DNA of 64,000 nucleotides, from contig VSDK01011369.1 of NCBI GenBank assembly GCA_009767595.1, positions 274,089 to 338,088 on the forward strand, in the 5' to 3' direction. Positions 12,501 through 26,896 of the stretch are shown piece after piece. Both the position numbers and the translations under genes were made by a program. The notes beneath the pieces were generated by a model. The model was not told the origin of the DNA. It ran no database searches and saw nothing but the letters and a program-made list of their open reading frames with translations. The DNA comes from Symbiodinium kawagutii. Taxonomy: Eukaryota > Sar > Dinophyceae > Suessiales > Symbiodiniaceae. Position 1 is the stretch's first letter; the number at the start of each line of letters is the position of its first letter.

Positions 12501-15500
12501 CACCGGTGCAAACATACACACGAAAGGATGTAAACGCCTGTATTTGAACACATATTATCGCACGGAAGTCAAACAGTAATCCTCCGAATGTGCAGCGCTA
12601 TCTTGCAACGTGCTCCCTCTCACAATCTCCGACTTCAGTCTTGCTGCATGCAAAACCCCTAGATTTTTAGAGACTTCCACTTGAAAAAACTCACGGGATT
12701 ACGACAGTTTTGCCCACATTGCACCTGCACGTACGCATGTCCTGACATCACTCTTCAAATATGTCTGCAAATCTACATCCACACGTTTATAAAAATGAAA
12801 TAAAATAGATAATTAGATATAGAATAATAAGACATCATATATATATATATATATATTCAAATATGAAATAAACTATATGTAGACAATTGGATGAATACAT
12901 AGATAAACAAATAAATAAAAACATAAATAAACAAATAAATTAATAAATGACTATACTGTACATCAATCTTGATTTCAACCAAACTGGGCCCCCACAACAG
13001 GTTCCCATCATGGCGAGCTTGGCCACTTGAAAACCGGCGACAACGGGGCCTCTGAAGGCATTGCCGCAAGATCTCTGCTGCAATGTCACCCAGGTCCGTC
13101 TCGTTGGCCAAGGCATCGCAAATGAACTGCGCCTAAGGATCAGTGTCATGGGGTCTGCGAGTTGATCGAGTTGAACTACCTTCAATGAGTCAATGATCCT
13201 GCAGCTGGTACCCCCTAGCTATAAGTTGATCGAGTTGAAGTACCTTGCAATTTTGGGACAATTCAATGAGTCACTGATCCTGAAATCCAGATTTGACTGA
13301 AACTCTAAGATAATGAGAGGTCAGAGACTGAAACAATCGTGGAGGGTCTTGAAGAGTGGCTCAAATTATTCGCAAAAGTTCCAATTGGAAAGGTATCACC
13401 GGTATCACAATAGGAATCTGTTGGCCACTAGTTCCAACTCTCAAGGTTCAAGTTCATCACAAGTGCTACAGTATCGCCCTTGTGGGGGGGAGGTTGAATG
13501 CCTGAGATCGTTGGATGGTACATGATCATGATGTGATACTAGATGGTTGATGTTGGCTAGTTTTCAGTGATGGTCAAAGATGGTTATGACACTGCGGGGT
13601 TGCCCATCAATGGTGTGCCCCTCCAAGTTCCACTCTCCTTGAACTCACCATTTGGAACGGTTCAGGATACCCATCATGTCCGCACACATATCCAAGCTTC
13701 GGTCAGGATAAGGCAGATTGAAAAGATATGGCTTTCCATCATTGCTTTGAACCCGCCTTCAGTGGGTGGTAACCCCCTGACGACGTTCTGATGTAGATAG
13801 TTGCCTGCTGGTTCTCAGGATGCTTGCCATCATTCCGAACCATTTTACTTCTATCAGCCATCACGATCAACCATCCAGACTCTATGTTATGATTAACCAT
13901 CCCCTCTTGGAAATCATCAACCAGCACTGCCAACCATCACTGCCAAGCATCACTGCCAAGCATCACTGCCAAGCATCACTGCCAAGCATCACTATCAACC
14001 ATCAACCATCACTGCCAAGCATCAACCATCACTGGTAACTACTTCAGCCCCAACAGTAGGCCATTGCGCTGCCGACCCTGCTGCACTGAGTCTGCTGACC
14101 ACCTCTTCTGCAGTCATGACCTGAGGTAGGTGATGTGCACCCCAACGGCGAAGGTGAGTGGTCACCAACCATGGTTTCGTAACGGGCTTAGTTCAACTAC
14201 CTTCTAGGGCTGATAACTATGGTTCCCCCAGCTGCACATCCAAGATGGAGGTCCCAAGTCAACCAGCTTATCAACGGCTTGGGGTAACAAACCAACCATT
14301 TTTAGGGGTACCCCTATTTTGAGAAAGCATCAGATCCAAGGATGCCCCCATAACAAGGTACTAGGAGCCACCCAACGACTTTATCAGAACCGTCCGCTGC
14401 CAGTTGTCACCCAACTGCAGCAACCACCAGCAGCGCAATAAGAACAAGAAAAACAAAACAATTGAACATGACGAAGAAGAATAACCAAAACAACTACAAC
14501 TAAATCAGAAGAACAAATCAGAAAATCATAGAAACAAGCGGACTAATATAGAAACACAAGAGAACACACAAGAATCACAACTCAATGGCTACCACCACCA
14601 CCACCACCACCACCACCACCACCACCACCACCACCACCACAACCCCNNNNNNNNNNNNNNNNNNNNNNNNNNNNNNNNNNNNNNNNNNNNNNNNNNNNNN
14701 NNNNNNNNNNNNNNNNNNNNNNNNNNNNNNNNNNNNNNNNNNNNNNNNNNNNGGTGGGTGGCGGTTGGTGACGGTTGGTGACGGTTGGTGACGGTTGGTG
14801 ACGGTTGGTGATGGTTGGTGATGGTTGGTGATGGTTGGTGATGTTGATGGTTAGATGTGGTTAGTTCGTAAGCTGATCTTGAATGATGCTTACCGAGCTC
14901 ATCTTCAAAAATAACAAGCAACAAGCTCATGAATATAATGATCTTGAATGGAGTGCAAATGATCTACATGGTCAATACTGGTGGGCTGGGATGGATCAAG
15001 ACAACAAATATGCTCTTGATGACATCAATCCATATCAATCCCTGGGTCATTGGTACATACCTAGCACCTAGCTTCAACAAAAGTGACGACCAATGATTCA
15101 CAACACCACCACACGGTCGCTGAAACTGCTCCCGATTTTTGTCTGCCTGCAACCATGCCCCACCAACGAACCGTCACCTGACCAACAAATCAGCTGTGGG
15201 GACGATCAGCTGGAGGAGCCAAGTCCGGGACCGTGAAGTTCACACTGATTCGCACGCGTTGCAGATACGAACAATGCAAGTGTGTATGGATGTAGGCTTG
15301 TAACGCATAAATAAGTAAATAAATAAGTAAACATAATTATATGCCACAATAATGAACCAATCATGTCATCTTATATCTATCGATGGATGTATTTATTTAT
15401 ATCTCTTGAGATGGGTGGCTGGGAAACAGCCGACAACAATAAACCACTATGGTTTCCCTCATCAGCCATGGTCGACCAGCACAACTGCACCACGAGATCC

Positions 15501-18500
15501 CGCACGGCACAGCTGAGACTTCGTAGATGTCCGGGATACAAGACACCTGCGTCGGAGGTACCAATGGTAGTAACTACGTTCACCTGTTTACCAATGGTAT
15601 AAACCTAGTAGCTACGTAACCATTGGTACATTCTCCAAAAAAAGTAGTAGTCAGTAGTTGGAGGTTACTGCTAGTAGCTATGTTCGCCTATTTATCACTG
15701 GTACTGTATGAATCCACCACAAATTGTAGTAGTTATACCAATAATGATTACTAATCAGCAAATGGGATGATCATCCAAGTAGACTCCTTGGGGCGGCAAC
15801 CCATTATACTCACCAGAAAGCCTCAACTAGCGTCAACAAACAGCTCCCTGGCTGGAAAGTGAGGCTACATTCCCAAAAGGTAAATTTCGTATATAGGATA
15901 AACAGGATCAATAGTATACTAAACATAGGATTGATAGGATAAATAGGTCAACTTAGGTCAACCACCCAGTATGTTAAACATACGATTTATCCTGCAGCAA
16001 TCTGACATGGCGATACTGCCCACCAAGTCGATGAGCGCTCGCAGCTTTCCGGGCAGCTATGGTTGACGACTAGAGGCTACCATAGATCTACCTACTGATG
16101 GCTCTGTAGGGCGGCATCCTGGAAAACCGTGGTTCCTATAGGAACCTGCGGCGTGAGTACCTTCTCAAAGAGCGAGCCCCACATGTTTTGGAATTCATCA
16201 TGGGGAGACTCTCTGTCAATAATCAAGGTTGTATTTGATAGTGATTGACAAACATGCGTCCATGATTAGCATCCAGTGGGTGGATGAACATTCACAGTTG
16301 AACCGATTGAAACGCGCCGCGTTTTCGATCCGTTTTGGGAGGTTCCACAAGGTTCCTGTAAAATTTCGAAACCGATTCTGGGAATCACAACGGTATGCTC
16401 TCACTAGGTCACGAAGCGAGGCCCCACTGCCCCATGGGAATCATAGTTCCAAGCCGCTAAACCTGGATAGGTCCAGATCATAGAGGTAATAGCAATAATC
16501 ATGTCAATACAGATCCAGCAGCAAGCAAATATGTAAAATTATTCAAAACTGAAAATGGCAATCAAATTGAGAGCAACCATGATTAACCATCTCAATCATA
16601 ACCTGATCATTGCTGATAGTCAAATGTGCGTGCAAAGCAAAGTTTTGTCAAGATTGTAGCTCAGGGCTCACGACCACTAATAATAGTCGTACATATCGTA
16701 TAGTGTACAATCAAAGCAACAAATTGCTTGTGATTGCTCAGCATGTTGATATTCTGTACCAATTATGTTCATCACATTTGTTTTGGGTGTGCGGTAATAG
16801 CATCATGATAAATTATTGCGGAGCACCGGTATTCACTGATCACTGATCTTGTTTGATTCTGATTGTGCTAACCTTTCGCTGCAATTATATGGCACCCTTC
16901 AGAATAAGATAATTCATGGTCGGTGGCTTTAAGCATCGCCAAACCTGCCAGTAAAATTGATCAAGTATCCCCTATGGGAACGAAACACTAAACACAATTC
17001 ATGATGAATCATGAAACATATGCCGTTTGTTTTGATGTTTTTTTGGATCCTCACCTACCAAGTTCTTGGTGCGAGCAACGAGGGTCTTCAGCTGGCGCCT
17101 TTTGTTCACTGACGGGCTTTTGACCTGAGGGATGCCTAACTGGTTGGTCAAGAACGGTCAGTCCGGTGACTAGTTAACAACCAATGAGTATATAGATAGT
17201 GAAAGTGTGGTTGTTTTCGGCCAATGGTTCATATTTGGTCGACAGCTACTTCACTACTGCCTAATAGTTTAGAATGATCAATGGCTGGTTCACGATGGTA
17301 CGGCTACGGGGTAATGATGGCAACCTGACAAGTAGGCAACCATACACCCCACGAGGAAAGCAATGCATGCGTGCTTCAAGAATCACGGTACACCACGGTA
17401 CACCATAGTATGGCACGCCATGGTACACCATGGCATGCCAACATCATCCCACAACAATCACTTTGGCTGCAAAACTACCATTTTTTGTGAACACCATGCC
17501 CAGATTGATGCTTTTGTCGTTGCCTTGCTGCAGTACAGCGAATTACAGCAACACCTGCCCTCTGGTCAACAAACCCGGAAGTGGTCAGTCCACCTTTTAT
17601 TTAGGTTTACCTACTGAAACTGGCGATTTTGAACTTCCAAAGGGCAACAGTTTTGTTAAGTCAAAATGAAGTTGAACAACTAGGCAAATAATTCATTTTC
17701 TTTGGAAACCATACTGTGACTCTTTGAGACAGAGTATTCCCCTAGCCAAAAATCAGGGGTTCATAGGTTCATCCTGCTTTCATGAGCCGTGGCACCACCG
17801 GGTGGGCACGCGAACGAGCTAGGCTTGTAACCTCTGACACGGCCAACGGTCCTAAGCCTTCATCAGGTCCTTCCCACATAGCTCAAAATCATTGATCCTC
17901 CAGCATGGTTGGTTTCCCAGGACAACGATCGGCTGGCAACTTCTGGTTTCAACTTCATTCCCTGTGCTTGAGCCGTATCATTAATCAGATTAGCTGGTTG
18001 GTGGTTTCAACTCCTATGACAAACATGAGTCCGGCAACCATTTGTTAACAAGTAATAGGGAAAATAAAAATGTTTGAAACCGCCAAGCAGTTGATAATGA
18101 TATCATGATTATCAAATGATACTGTATGTTCATGACACTAGTATGGTTGAACCAAATCACCATAATGTTTGGAAAAATAGAATGTGCCATGAGTGATTGT
18201 CATGCTATTGCCAAGACGAACGCCAGGACTGAGCTGCCCCGACCGTCAGCTTTGTATTCGAAATCGCCCAAGCCTCTACTGACCTGGTTGATCCCAATGG
18301 CCACTGAGGTAACGTCAGGCCATGCCCAGCTACGTTTCATGTGAGGGTGCGTCATTCATATAGGACCAGCCTAGAGTAGATAGAATATCAAACTGGACCA
18401 TCCCCAATAGGTAAAGGATGTCAAACTGGTCTGCTCATATGGTACATCAAATTGCAAAGGCACATCAAGGGTAATTGCACAACAAGTAAAGGTACATCAA

Positions 18501-21500
18501 ATGGTAGAAAGGTAGGGGTATTGTGTCTACGCATGCTCACTTGTTGCTGGACAAAATTGATGTACTATGCCGTGGAGGTATGATCATCATAAGAGGACTG
18601 GTCACTATGACGGTCAGCGTGGTAATAATAATCAAGTTCAACGGTGATTATTGTGACAGTCATGATGATGAGCATGTCGACGTCGATGTTTGTGCTCATT
18701 ATATCGCTCTTTTTCGTTGATGATGTCATTGCTGTCGATGGGATTGTTACTAATGATGATGAGAAGGCTGACGCGACAACAAAAGCTGGTAGATCGTGGC
18801 AATGCAATTTTGATGTATGTTAGATGTTAGATAATCTTAGATATGTGAATTCTAGGTTTTTTGAGTTCTCAGCAGCAATCAAACATTGGAATGGAAAATG
18901 GTCATTGCAAATAGATAAACAATCTTGGCATGTTGGATGATCATTAGCGGTGGGTAAACATTTTGTGCATAAATCTAAAAACATGTACATGCAATACCGT
19001 AACCATACATAGACAGTGACAAGGACTCTAACAATCACTACAACCAATACAATAATCGTGACGACTCCAATCGTCATCACGATTAATTATACCGTTGTAT
19101 ATCTGTATAATATGTGTGTGTATGACCATGAAACCACCTGAAATCCATGAAAACTACTGGCACTATAGATTACAATCAGCACCATTCTTATGAATCAATT
19201 ATGTAGCAGCATCATGGTGTTACAGTCACCATCATCGTGAAGGCAGTCATGCTCGCCTACCATCGTCATCATCAAAACCATCATCACTATCACCATCATA
19301 ATCATCATCATCATCGTCGTCGTCGTCATCATCATCAGGTTGCTGATGATCCCTTCGGATACAACAGTCATTGAGTTCAGGTATGAACACCATGAACGTT
19401 GCCGGATTGATCGTCATTATAGCACTGTTGTTGCCAACTATTTTTGCTTCATCCGGTTGCATCACCGGATCATCCGAGAATCTCAGCCCCACCACAAGTG
19501 CTGATGGTATTGACATGTATTGACCACCATTAATCACCATACCTCAAGAAGTAACCACCATATTAACAGCTGTTCAACCACCATCAATCACCACCAGCCA
19601 TCCCTGCCACCTCTGTGTGCCCCATCTGTGGCCCGCACCGCAAGGCTGCCATCCAGCCGAGGCGGGTCCTGCCGCTGGAGTTTTCAAGCCTGAGACCTCC
19701 GAAGACCTCCGATTTCTCAAGTATCAACTAACTGGACCTAGCTGGTAACAGGACCTAGCTAGTATCAACCTGAGTAGAAGAAAACCAGTTAAACTATCAA
19801 GTATCAAAGATATCAAAGTATCAACTTGATAGGACCTAACTGGTTTTCAAAGTATCACTCATGTAAGAATTTCCTAAGATCTACGACTTCTAAGACCTCC
19901 AAAGATAGGACCCAACCTGGTTTTAAGTACCAAACCAATTTTCAAGTATCAACATGATCTTTTTCAAAACCAATACAGGATATGTTCAAGATATTGTTTT
20001 GAAAACAATGTTGATACTTGAAACTGGCTAGAAATACTTGAAAATGGTTCAAGACTACCAAACCATTTCCAAGCCAAACCAAGAGCTTAAAAATACCAAC
20101 CAGCAGTTGTTGAACCATTACCAGCAATGATTATCCACTAATAAGCACTACAATTCCCTCAACATGTCATTAACCACAAGTGTATCTCTTCTTAACCACT
20201 ACTTAACCACTACTGGTTAACTATTAATCAGTTAGCCACTAATGAGTAGTTAGCCACTACCATAGCCATGTCATTTAACCACTACTGTTGGTCACTGCCA
20301 ACCAGCCACTCGCTATTAACCACCCATGAATCACGGGGCCCCATTCCGAGGCCGACGGCCACGGCCACCCCGTGGCAGAGCTGCTCTCCTCGAAGGACAC
20401 GGTGCCGCCCGCGGACTCGATGCGGCCCTTCTCGGTGGGGTGATCGGGCCTGGTGCCAGGCCCCTCGAGGCGCTGGGGCACCGGCCCGGCGCTGGGGCGT
20501 TTGGGCACTGAAGAAATGGCCCATCCGTTGAGTGGCTATATATGGCTAGAACTATGTATGGGATATTCTGGATTTCGTGGTTATATTAGCCACTATTGGT
20601 TTTTGATGGTTTTTGACCATAGTGAATGGTTTTATATGGGATTCATGGTCAACAGTGGCCCAGACATGGTTAGAATGTTTTGAAGTTAGGTTTTTTGTAT
20701 GGCTTCTAAGTGGTTGTATATTATGTTTTCATGGTTTTTATTGATGGTTGGTAATAGTCTTAGTCATGGTGTTGGTCAGTAATGGTGGTTATACATGGTT
20801 ATACGTAATAACCATTACTACATGCTGGTGTTGTTACCCATGTTATTGATAATGGCAGCGAAGCAGGCACCGGTAGAAATCCAAAGAATGCAGTTTTGTA
20901 TCCCTTCCAGAAAACACCAAAAAAAGGTCGATGTGTGGCCGCGATAAACCAACAAACAAGGTCGGGTCAATCATATTCAAAACAAGTGTGTATAAATGTG
21001 TATAATCACATGGTCAATCAAGCATATTCAAAACGGGCAACATATGGGTGTTTCTCAAAATAGGGGTACCCCCAAATCATCCATTATCAACTATTTATAG
21101 CAATAAACCAGCCATGTTTGGAGGTCCCTATTTTGAGAAACCACCATATGTATGTATAAATGTGTTTGTCCAAAAATGGTGTACCCAGAATGGGTGGTTT
21201 CCTGATTGATACTGCTTCTTAATGGTCAAGATGCATGGCTTGCAGGTACCACTGGCAGGTACCACCTACAGACAAAGCCCCGTGCTTCGGGGGATCATCA
21301 CTGGGGTGGCTGTTTGCCTTCCGGATGCCTTCAACTGGTTCGAACCACGCAGTTGTTGATGGAAAAGTATGGAAAAACATGGAACATCATACATCATGGA
21401 ACACCATCCATGATGAATTTACAATTACTGCAGCCAGCCAGTCTCGTTTTGCTGGCTCAATCTGATCATACTTGAGTCTGACTGAAGTGACGCAATTTTG

Positions 21501-22446
21501 GTGATTCTTCTTGACCAACCACCATTTCAACGGCACTGTTTTGACATTATCACAACTCAGCCAGGTAGTGAGCAATGGAAGCCCATAATACAATCAACTA
21601 AGAATTTGTGCTGAAGCCCAAAAGTAGAAGCCCAAAACTTCTGTCCCATATATTTATAAATAGAGGCCCATATTAAGAGTACTGCCGAAGCTGGCCCTCT
21701 TGTCAGCATGGCAACCAGTGGCTCACCGCTTCGCCAAATTCACTTCGCTGAGCATAGGGAGTTTTCGGGGTACAATCTGTTAGTATCGAATAGGGTAGTA
21801 AAGGGTTCGTAGTACAGAGTAGTAGTATAGGCACAATCCGTAAATCCGAGCTCTGTCATTTTTTAAAGAGCAAATTCCTACAACTCGAGTCTTGTCAGAA
21901 GTAATTTAAGATTAGGGAAACCCTGATATTTGAAATCATGCAAAAGAAACATACGCATTTCGCCATGAGTTCAATGCCCGGATCGAGAGAGAGAGAGAGA
22001 GAGAGTGTGAGATAAGCAGAAATTGAGCCCGTATTGGAACTGATGCCCAGAAAAAAAATGGATCACAAGGTGATGGTATCAGTTTCAAGGGAGGCTCCCC
22101 TACACAGCTGCCATGGTTGGGTGCTGGTGGTCCGGGCGCTGACGACCAAGCTGCTTGTGGTCCACCGTCTCAACAACGACCAGGGGCCTCAACTGGACCC
22201 CAACTTTCTGAGCAAGGGCTGCTTTGCAATGACGGTTAAGCTGGCTATGTCATCATGAGGGTTCTCAAGCCGCATAGGGAACCCCACAATTGTCAGTGAT
22301 GAATGATGATTGTGATCAGTGATGAGTGATGCTTGCGATCAGTGATGACTATAACCCATGGTTAAAACCATCAACGATATTCAACGATGATGGTTAATGA
22401 CGTGATGGATTGATGGATTGATTGATGGCCGGATTGACGGACGGAT

Positions 22447-22513
<67 letters not shown>

Positions 22514-24957
22514 CGAGTGAAGAGTGACGGTGACGAGTGAAGAGTGATGGCCTGATGCGGAGGAGGACAAGGAGCAGGAGAGGAGGAGCGGGAGGAGGAG
22601 CGGGGGACAGCGCAGAAAACAATATAAGACACCATGATGTGGGAACCACGCCTCCGATTGACAATCAGCATGGGATATATCAACATTGCAATTCTAATAA
22701 TTAGTAGATATGAATAAGTGTTACAGTAAGCAACACTTCAGGATATCAGCTACAGTCAACTGCAAAGCTTTACTGCTAGGCAAACTGTACCGGCCATTGA
22801 TCTTCCTTGACACTACCATGGCTTGGGAGATGTTGGGAGTACGCGGGCCCGCTACCCCCAGATGTCAGCGACGCGAACCGAAGCCAGAAACAAGGTCCCT
22901 TTTTCGTTGCGAAGTCTGCAGCGGGTGTACCGCGCCGAGCGCACTGCGCAGCGCTGCTGCAGGCACCTGCAGTGATGGCAAGGCGTCCCAAGTGATCCGG
23001 TTTTTTTCGGAGGTTTTTCACCTCCAAGAAGGGTCCAACTTGGAAGTACCACAAGTTGTGACCATTTCGGGGACTGGTCCTAGTGATGCACCACCGCTAC
23101 GGCAGTGAAACTGCGATTCTGTTGAGTTCATAGCTTGAAACAAGTTCAATGGGCAGTACCTTTTGACAGAAAATGAGTCCTTGATCATGGACTCCTCATG
23201 GACTCCCAGTGTCCTGAAGCAATCAGAAGCAAAATGGTTGACAATTTCACAGTCAAATTTGGGGTTCATCCTATCGGCAATGAACGGCATTGACAACAAA
23301 GCAATCATACCAAGACATATCCCATCATGCATCATGATCAAACTACCTCCAATCTGCTGGTTCTGCAGTGATCGTGACTGCGCTTGACCCACTGGCTGCA
23401 GCTTTTCCGTTCCGGCAGCTGCCTGCCTTAATTCAAGTGGGACTCCGGCTTGATCTCCTAGAGAAATATGCTGCACTGCGCTGCAACAATGAATGCTTTG
23501 CAGGACCCAAATCTGAGAAAATGACTTGGAAATGATGGATCAACACAGTGGGCAGTGGGTGGAGTCTTCTACATCACACTTGGTGCCGTTTGAACCGCTG
23601 AATTCTTCACTGAAACTGCCCTCACAGGGTCCAACCGAATCGGACATCACATGTGGCATGGGAATCCAAATAAACATGGGCTCACAGTACCAAAGGGGTA
23701 CTGACCCACATGCTACAGTGCCCGTGATCCGTGTGACCCTTGTTCTGGACCATATATTACATGAGACATCTAGTTCTACGCATGATACGTTACATGGCAA
23801 AAAAAACAATATGTCATTGTTGCTCTTCACATGGCATGATACAACTACATGATTCCTGCTTTGCAAAACGCATCATCCGTACAGCAAAACATATCCACCC
23901 GCAATGGTGCCGCCATCAGCCCTCATGGCAGTGCTCCAGCGCTCCCAACCACACGCCTGCCCCCGACCCCGGCGGCCGCTCCATGACGCCGTACTTGTTC
24001 AGCTTCCGCGGCACGAAGGGCGCCTCCTCTCTGGACGGACCGATCTCATCGCAGGGATGCAGAAAGAAGCGCGCTTGGGCGTGGCTGGAGAACTGCGACT
24101 CGTTGCAGGAGTAGTTCTCACCTGGAACCGTCGTGGCACCGGTGAAACCACGGCTTGCGACGGTTCATCGGGCTGGGGAACGACAAATCCTGAGGCGTTT
24201 CGATGTTCACTACGGGAAGATTGATCTATGTGCTATGCGCGCGCAAATCTGTATGGGTATCTGTATATGTATGATCTTTAAATATATTATATATATAACA
24301 ATCATGTATCTATCAATTTACACCTATCGAAATACACGCATATATATGTATACATGAGCAGCATGTGCAGACCACCAATCAACGTGGTACCGACATAAAA
24401 CATCTGCAAAAATTTGAGGAAATTGCTGGAATTGGGCCCAAGACAATAAACATGTGACCAACACCATCCCCAAATCTCTGGCTGCCCAAAGGCTTGCTGG
24501 CCTGGGATATGTCAAAACTATTAAGATTATGTATATTTATGTATGCCGTATGCATTATTCACTTCACCAAATTTTGATGATGTAATCTACGAACATCATT
24601 GTTGCTGATTATGGTAATTTTAAGCCCTTGACTGCTGACGTTCTGAACACCTTGCCAGCCTTCACAGCGCTTTGCCGTCGAGTGACCGATCTTGTGGGTG
24701 TGCATGCCAGTTTTAAGCTTCCTGCGGGTGGCGAGCGCAAAGTCCATGCCAGGCAGATGCCAAGCAGATGCCAGGCAGATTGCAAGTATGGCTCCAACAA
24801 CACTTGACTCGGGTTCAGTGCAAACATGTGTTGCTTTGCAAATGGACGTACATATCTACACATGTACAAATTGTGTGGCATCTATATAAGTGCGTGCGTG
24901 TGTGTGTGTGTGTGGATGCATGTAATTACATGTGCTTGCGTACATAAACACAAATGT

Positions 24958-25005
<48 letters not shown>

Positions 25006-26625
25006 GTAGATAGATAGATCGGTAGATTAGATTAGATTAGATTAGATTAGATTGGATTAGATTAGATTAGAGTAGAGTAGAGTAGAGTAGATTAGATTAG
25101 ATTATATAGATAGATAGATAGACAGACAGATAGATAGATAGATAGATAGATAGATAGGTGTACATAGATGCTGATATATATATATATATACGTAAAAATG
25201 TATGTGTATATATATATATATATCATCACAACATATATGTATACAAGATATGTACAAATCTAACATATTCAACATATACACACATTTTGTAATATACAGT
25301 ACACATAACACGGCATGCATTGCTGTAGAATCTTCATCAACCAGCTGCTTTAGCTGGCAAATGCCCTGACTCGGCGCAAGTGTTCCACACATGGGCAGTT
25401 TGGCACAGGCGTTTCTACTGGCCCCTGCTGGTCTTCAAAGACAGCGCTAAAACCCCTGATTAGTGTTCAGTTACTTCAGTTCGGTCCATATTACAGTCAT
25501 GAACTTGGGCCCGAAATCATGCACCAGTCAACTTGATGGGCTATACTTAGATTTAGCCAATCGTGTATAATTACACTTATACTTACTGACAATCAAATAT
25601 ACATAGATCTGAGGTATATATTATATCTGTTCCATTCTGTTCATATGCGTTTTAAAGTTCGGCACTGCAGTTTCTGAAGAAAGCCGCCAGTGGTCAACGG
25701 TCTTGCTCTGTTGGGTACTATGACAGGCGTGCTACAGCCCAGCAAGTGGAATGGAAGTGGCCAAAACCAAAGGTCTCCTTGTCCCATCACATCAAATAGC
25801 TGTTTGTTAGTAGGTGCGCTTGGTGCTTGACCGTGGTTTACAATGGCTAGCGATGGTTAATGACAGCGGCCGACATTTTCCTACGTGGCTCACAATCCCC
25901 CAGCTGGCACCCCATTAGTTGCAATTGATCTCTCAAAGGCCTGGTGCTTTTCCGGGCCATGACTCCATCAGAAACTGATGGGTGATGAAAACCTCGGCCA
26001 TGTGATCGTATAATTATATAATTGGAAACAGTCCTCAATCATGGTTAGTGGTGATTGAATGGTGAATGGATGGTGAATGAATGGTGAATGGATGATGAAT
26101 TGATGGCCAAATGATGGCGAATTGATGGTTATTTAGTGTCAATTGCAGGGAATCGATTGTCAATCGTTGATGATGGTTTCTGGCAACAACTATAAGTTGC
26201 TGCTTTTAAGACGGTGAGGTCAACTCCATCTGGTACCGTGGCAAGTTTCAACCGAGGAAACAATAGTCCCATTGCAAACCTACATGCAAACAACCCTATG
26301 GGGGCGGTCCTTTAATAGAAGAGAGGTCCCAACCATACAAACAATTGGAGTATCTTCAGTTGGGACATCTGGTATTTGAGGGTGCCTCTTTAGCACTTTC
26401 CTGATCATCCGACCCCAACATAGATCAAAACATTGTTCTTGTGGTTGTTGTTGTTGTTGTTGTTGTTGTTGTCGTTGTTGTTGTTCTTGTTGTTCTTGTT
26501 TTTCTTGCTGTCGTCGTTGTCGTTGTTGTTGTTGTTGCTGTTGTTGTTGTTGTTGTTGCTGTTGTTGTTGCTGTTGTTGTTGCTGTTGCTGTTGTTGTTG
26601 TTGCGGTTGCTGTTGCTGTTGCTGC

Positions 26626-26661
<36 letters not shown>

Positions 26662-26667
26662 CGTTGC

Positions 26668-26716
<49 letters not shown>

Positions 26717-26727
26717 GCTGTTGTTGT

Positions 26728-26790
<63 letters not shown>

Positions 26791-26864
26791 CGTTGTTGTG
26801 GTTGTTGTGGTTGTTGTGGTTGTTGTTGTTTTTGTTGTTGTTGCTGTTGTTGCTGTTGTTGTTG

Positions 26865-26896
<32 letters not shown>

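Noticed and set aside
13926..14034. Regular 13-bp repeats resembling a CRISPR-like pattern
   Set aside because: Directly tandem, no unique spacers, eukaryotic context.
17841..17870. Minus-strand GPLAVSE, resembling the PP2C LAVSR block
   Set aside because: Lies downstream of the clear VSRGLGDFEYK exon, lacks the Arg and GD, and does not fit the order.
22371..22686. His- or Ser-rich open frames
   Set aside because: Produced by the GAT microsatellite. Several frames are open at once.
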